DNA from: an uncultured Acidimicrobiales bacterium
GTDB taxonomy: Bacteria; Actinomycetota; Acidimicrobiia; Acidimicrobiales; SHLQ01
Length of the DNA stretch: 64,000 bases
Reading direction: 5' to 3'
NCBI GenBank assembly: GCA_938015295.1
Contig: CALLQB010000035.1
Coordinates: forward strand, 79,747-143,746
Made by a program: the position numbers and the translations under genes. The notes under the pieces are model-generated. The model was given only the letters and a program-made list of their open reading frames with translations. It did not search any database and was not told where the DNA came from. This document shows positions 62,090 through 64,000 of this stretch, piece by piece; within the stretch, counting starts at the first letter, position 1, and every line of letters starts with the position of its first letter.

Positions 62090-63733
62090 CTAACAGCCCT
62101 CGCGTCGCAGCTGTTCGACCTGCAGCTGACCGAAGTGCTGGGTCTGTTCGGCGACAAAACAATCCTCGAGAGTGTCGGCGAGCTTGAGTCCGATCTCTTC
62201 TACAGGCTCCCAGGTCGGAAAGTTGGGATAGCCGAGCACAAACACGTGGTCGCTTGCAAGGAGTTCGGCGCGCGCTTCACTGACGTCTAACGACTCGCGA
62301 AATAGCGTCGAAGTTGCAACCTCATCACGCGCTGGTTGAGCCGCAACGTTGGAGTAGTTGACCTCGCTCTCGGTCGCGTACCAGCGTGGACCCAGTTCGG
62401 CCCACGTCGGCACGTAGAGAAGCTTTACGTCGGCCTGGTCAACCAGGTCAGCGTCGATCGCCTGTGTTTCAACCCAAAGCATTGCTGCTTGGAGATCTTC
62501 AAGCTTCGGGTCGGCGTCGAGAGGAATCCTGCTGGTCGACAACACAATACCGGCAAGGAGAAAGAGCAGTAGCGTGCCTCCGCCAACTAGCCGCCGAACC
62601 CCGTCGAGGCTAGCTACGGTTCGCCATGCTATGACCACCAGCACGCCAATCAGTACCGCGATGCCTGGGGCACTAGCCAGCACGTAGCGAAGAAGTAGCG
62701 ATGGCGTGGTTGCAACTGAGAGGGTGGCGAGAAGTAGTAGCGGCGCAGCTGACCACGCCGCAAGCACGGCGATATCACTGAGTCGTTGTCCTGCAAATCC
62801 CCGACCCCGTCCGATCGCGCACACAATGACGGCACCGGTGCCCACAACCGCACCCGATGCGGTGATCAATGATCTGCTGAGTTTTGTAACGCTCGCAATC
62901 GTTACTTCCGGGATCCAACTCTGGAGCGCAGCCGCTTGAGATGCCAGAACGACCATCACCGCCGTTACGCCAACAACCGCGAGTGCCGGGCGGATAATGC
63001 GCCTAGCGTGGCGTGCAGGGGACGAATCGCCAGGGAGCAAGAGCCACAGTGCCTGTGCCCCTATCGCCAGCACAGCAAGCACATGAGTCGAAATCGCTAC
63101 AGCCGACGCGAGTGCCCACCACCACGGAGATCGGCGTGAAAGTGACGCCTGATAGGCCAAAGAGCCGGCCACGGAAACGAAAAAAATTGTGAACGCATAC
63201 GGTCGTGCCTCGACCGCATAGAACGGGAAGAGAACAGGGCTCGTCGCCAGTAGAACCCCGGTGGTGACGCCAGCAAGCCAATGCTTGCTGATTCGAGCAG
63301 CAAGTAGTCCGCAAACGACAACCGTCGCCGCCATTGCCGCCATCGACGGCAGGCGAAACGACGCCTCGCTTGTGCCAGCGAGTTGTATCCAGGGCCAGAG
63401 CAACAGGTAGTACCCGGCAAAGCCACCATCTGCGTTTTCGAACAGCCGAAGGAGTTCGGGCAACGAGCGATCGACCGCTCCCGCAGTCGATGCCTCGTCT
63501 CGCCAAAAAGAGTTTCCTAGCCCGTCGGCGACTCCTGCCGCTGCTGCGACCCCGACCAAGGCTAATGCTGGGGCTAACCAACGAACATCGTTGTTCGCCG
63601 CTGGGTCGAGTGCAGAGAGAGCGCCTTGCTTGCGTGTCGCCGAAGATTGCACGTTGTGCTCCACCAGTATTTTCGCTGCGACCTTCTTCAGCCGGGGACT
63701 CCGCCTACGGTGCCACGCCCGGGCGTCGGACAC
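62090..63733 (-). CDS. GT39/ArnT-like membrane glycosyltransferase
   Basis: A polytopic protein of about 547 residues. After a basic leader the first helix is followed by FWRDEASTAGAVDRSLPELL, an acidic RDE loop as in GT39/PMT and ArnT enzymes that take sugar from polyprenyl phosphate. AVEARPYAFTIFF lies in a later loop. About 11 helices precede a C-terminal extracytoplasmic domain (about 420-547). GTG 63733 follows GGGAGG by 4 bases; GTG 63745 is also open. It converges with the DPM-GtrA gene, a likely source of its donor. Acceptor unknown. Confidence 0.82.
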   Translation of the reverse strand: MSDARAWHRRRSPRLKKVAAKILVEHNVQSSATRKQGALSALDPAANNDVRWLAPALALVGVAAAAGVADGLGNSFWRDEASTAGAVDRSLPELLRLFENADGGFAGYYLLLWPWIQLAGTSEASFRLPSMAAMAATVVVCGLLAARISKHWLAGVTTGVLLATSPVLFPFYAVEARPYAFTIFFVSVAGSLAYQASLSRRSPWWWALASAVAISTHVLAVLAIGAQALWLLLPGDSSPARHARRIIRPALAVVGVTAVMVVLASQAAALQSWIPEVTIASVTKLSRSLITASGAVVGTGAVIVCAIGRGRGFAGQRLSDIAVLAAWSAAPLLLLATLSVATTPSLLLRYVLASAPGIAVLIGVLVVIAWRTVASLDGVRRLVGGGTLLLFLLAGIVLSTSRIPLDADPKLEDLQAAMLWVETQAIDADLVDQADVKLLYVPTWAELGPRWYATESEVNYSNVAAQPARDEVATSTLFRESLDVSEARAELLASDHVFVLGYPNFPTWEPVEEIGLKLADTLEDCFVAEQTQHFGQLQVEQLRREGC

Positions 63734-63736
63734 AAT

Positions 63737-63778
63737 ACCTCCCACACCTCACCTCCCACACCTCACCTCTCACACCTC
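63737..63778. repeat. Three 14-bp tandem repeats at the GT39-like gene start
   Basis: Units acctcccacacctc (63737-63750), acctcccacacctc (63751-63764) and acctctcacacctc (63765-63778). On the minus strand, the gene's sense strand, each reads GAGGTG-rich, so the start region carries several Shine-Dalgarno-like elements. A 15-mer at 63764-63778 is identical to 32943-32957. Confidence 0.85.
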
Positions 63779-64000
63779 ACGAGGATCTGGATACTCTGCG
63801 GTGTTGCAGCGAGGGTTGTTCCGCAGGCTCGCGTGTTTGCCAGGCACATCACTCCACGAAAATACCTGCCGCAGAAAGTTTGAAAGTCAATCGAATCGCA
63901 CGAAGTGCCACCATTCGGCCTATGGTAAACCGTTCGTATCAGCGGTACACCGGTAGGCGTGGCCCTTCGCCACACTCCCCTGTTCATGCCGCAAGGCCGG
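63779..64000. other. Region with no recognised gene
   Basis: Upstream of the GT39-like gene. Only short open frames occur, none with a family match or ribosome-binding site. A GTGGC-CCTTC-GCCAC hairpin lies at 63959-63973 with no T-run. A promoter for the GT39-like gene is expected here but none is convincing. Confidence 0.4.

Noticed and set aside
63763..63987. A 74-codon minus-strand frame at the window end
   Set aside because: No family features, ribosome-binding site or neighbour support.
1..64000. Mobile elements, integrases, toxin-antitoxin or defence islands
   Set aside because: No transposase, integrase, attachment-site repeat or paired toxin-antitoxin genes were seen; coding looks uniform.

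Overview
The window is a high-GC actinobacterial chromosome segment, most likely from an Acidimicrobiia-type lineage. The support is a DivIVA/Wag31-like protein, LCP-family and DUF2510 proteins, a CvnA-like sensor kinase, a homodimeric AceE, a menaquinone-type MenB, and frequent GTG/TTG starts with 4-bp gene overlaps. The taxonomic placement is inference. I see no phage, insertion sequence, CRISPR array, rRNA or tRNA gene; about 51 protein genes are packed with short spacers.

Layout. Bases 1-6312 hold surface and signalling genes: a truncated acyltransferase 3, the ribosome-rescue hydrolase ArfB, an alpha/beta hydrolase, a GT2 glycosyltransferase and a 996-residue CvnA-like kinase without its usual partners. 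Bases 6472-12720 carry glutamate synthase (gltB, gltD), with a 39-codon ORF exactly filling the gap between them. Next come an M18 aminopeptidase, a trkA-trkH-trkH potassium-uptake operon, a formyl-THF cyclo-ligase and a membrane pyrophosphatase with a strong terminator. Bases 21980-28295 hold a hypothetical protein, a hydrolase, a degenerate GGDEF protein, a J-domain protein, a UbiB-like kinase, a cyclopropane-type methyltransferase and a PfkB sugar kinase. Bases 28438-32756 form a cell-wall group: DivIVA-like protein, two M23 peptidases and an LCP ligase.

Bases 33089-35256 encode a DUF1611-enolase superfamily pair matching the DgcN/DgcA route for D-glutamate. This is followed by an APH-like kinase, menB, a DUF2510 membrane protein and a lipid kinase, then a membrane pseudokinase coupled to a LysM protein. 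Bases 41364-45588 hold hisG, ribD, mogA/moaB, a TIGR01777 epimerase, an SRPBCC protein and DUF427. Next is RNase HI fused to a SLOG-like domain, then aceE.

Bases 49683-63733 are an exopolysaccharide locus: a Wzz/BY-kinase, a Wzy-type polymerase/ligase, and a seven-gene minus-strand run (GT2, GT4, Wzx, GT2, GT4 and two PL14-like secreted proteins). It ends with a GT2-GtrA fusion and a GT39-like membrane transferase. The two lyase-like proteins inside the assembly operon suggest trimming or release of the operon's own polymer.

The most interesting points are the PL14 pair in the EPS operon, the RNase HI-SLOG fusion, the pseudokinase-LysM pair, the degenerate GGDEF protein, the orphan CvnA-like kinase, and purine-rich tandem repeats next to two minus-strand envelope genes that share an identical 15-mer.
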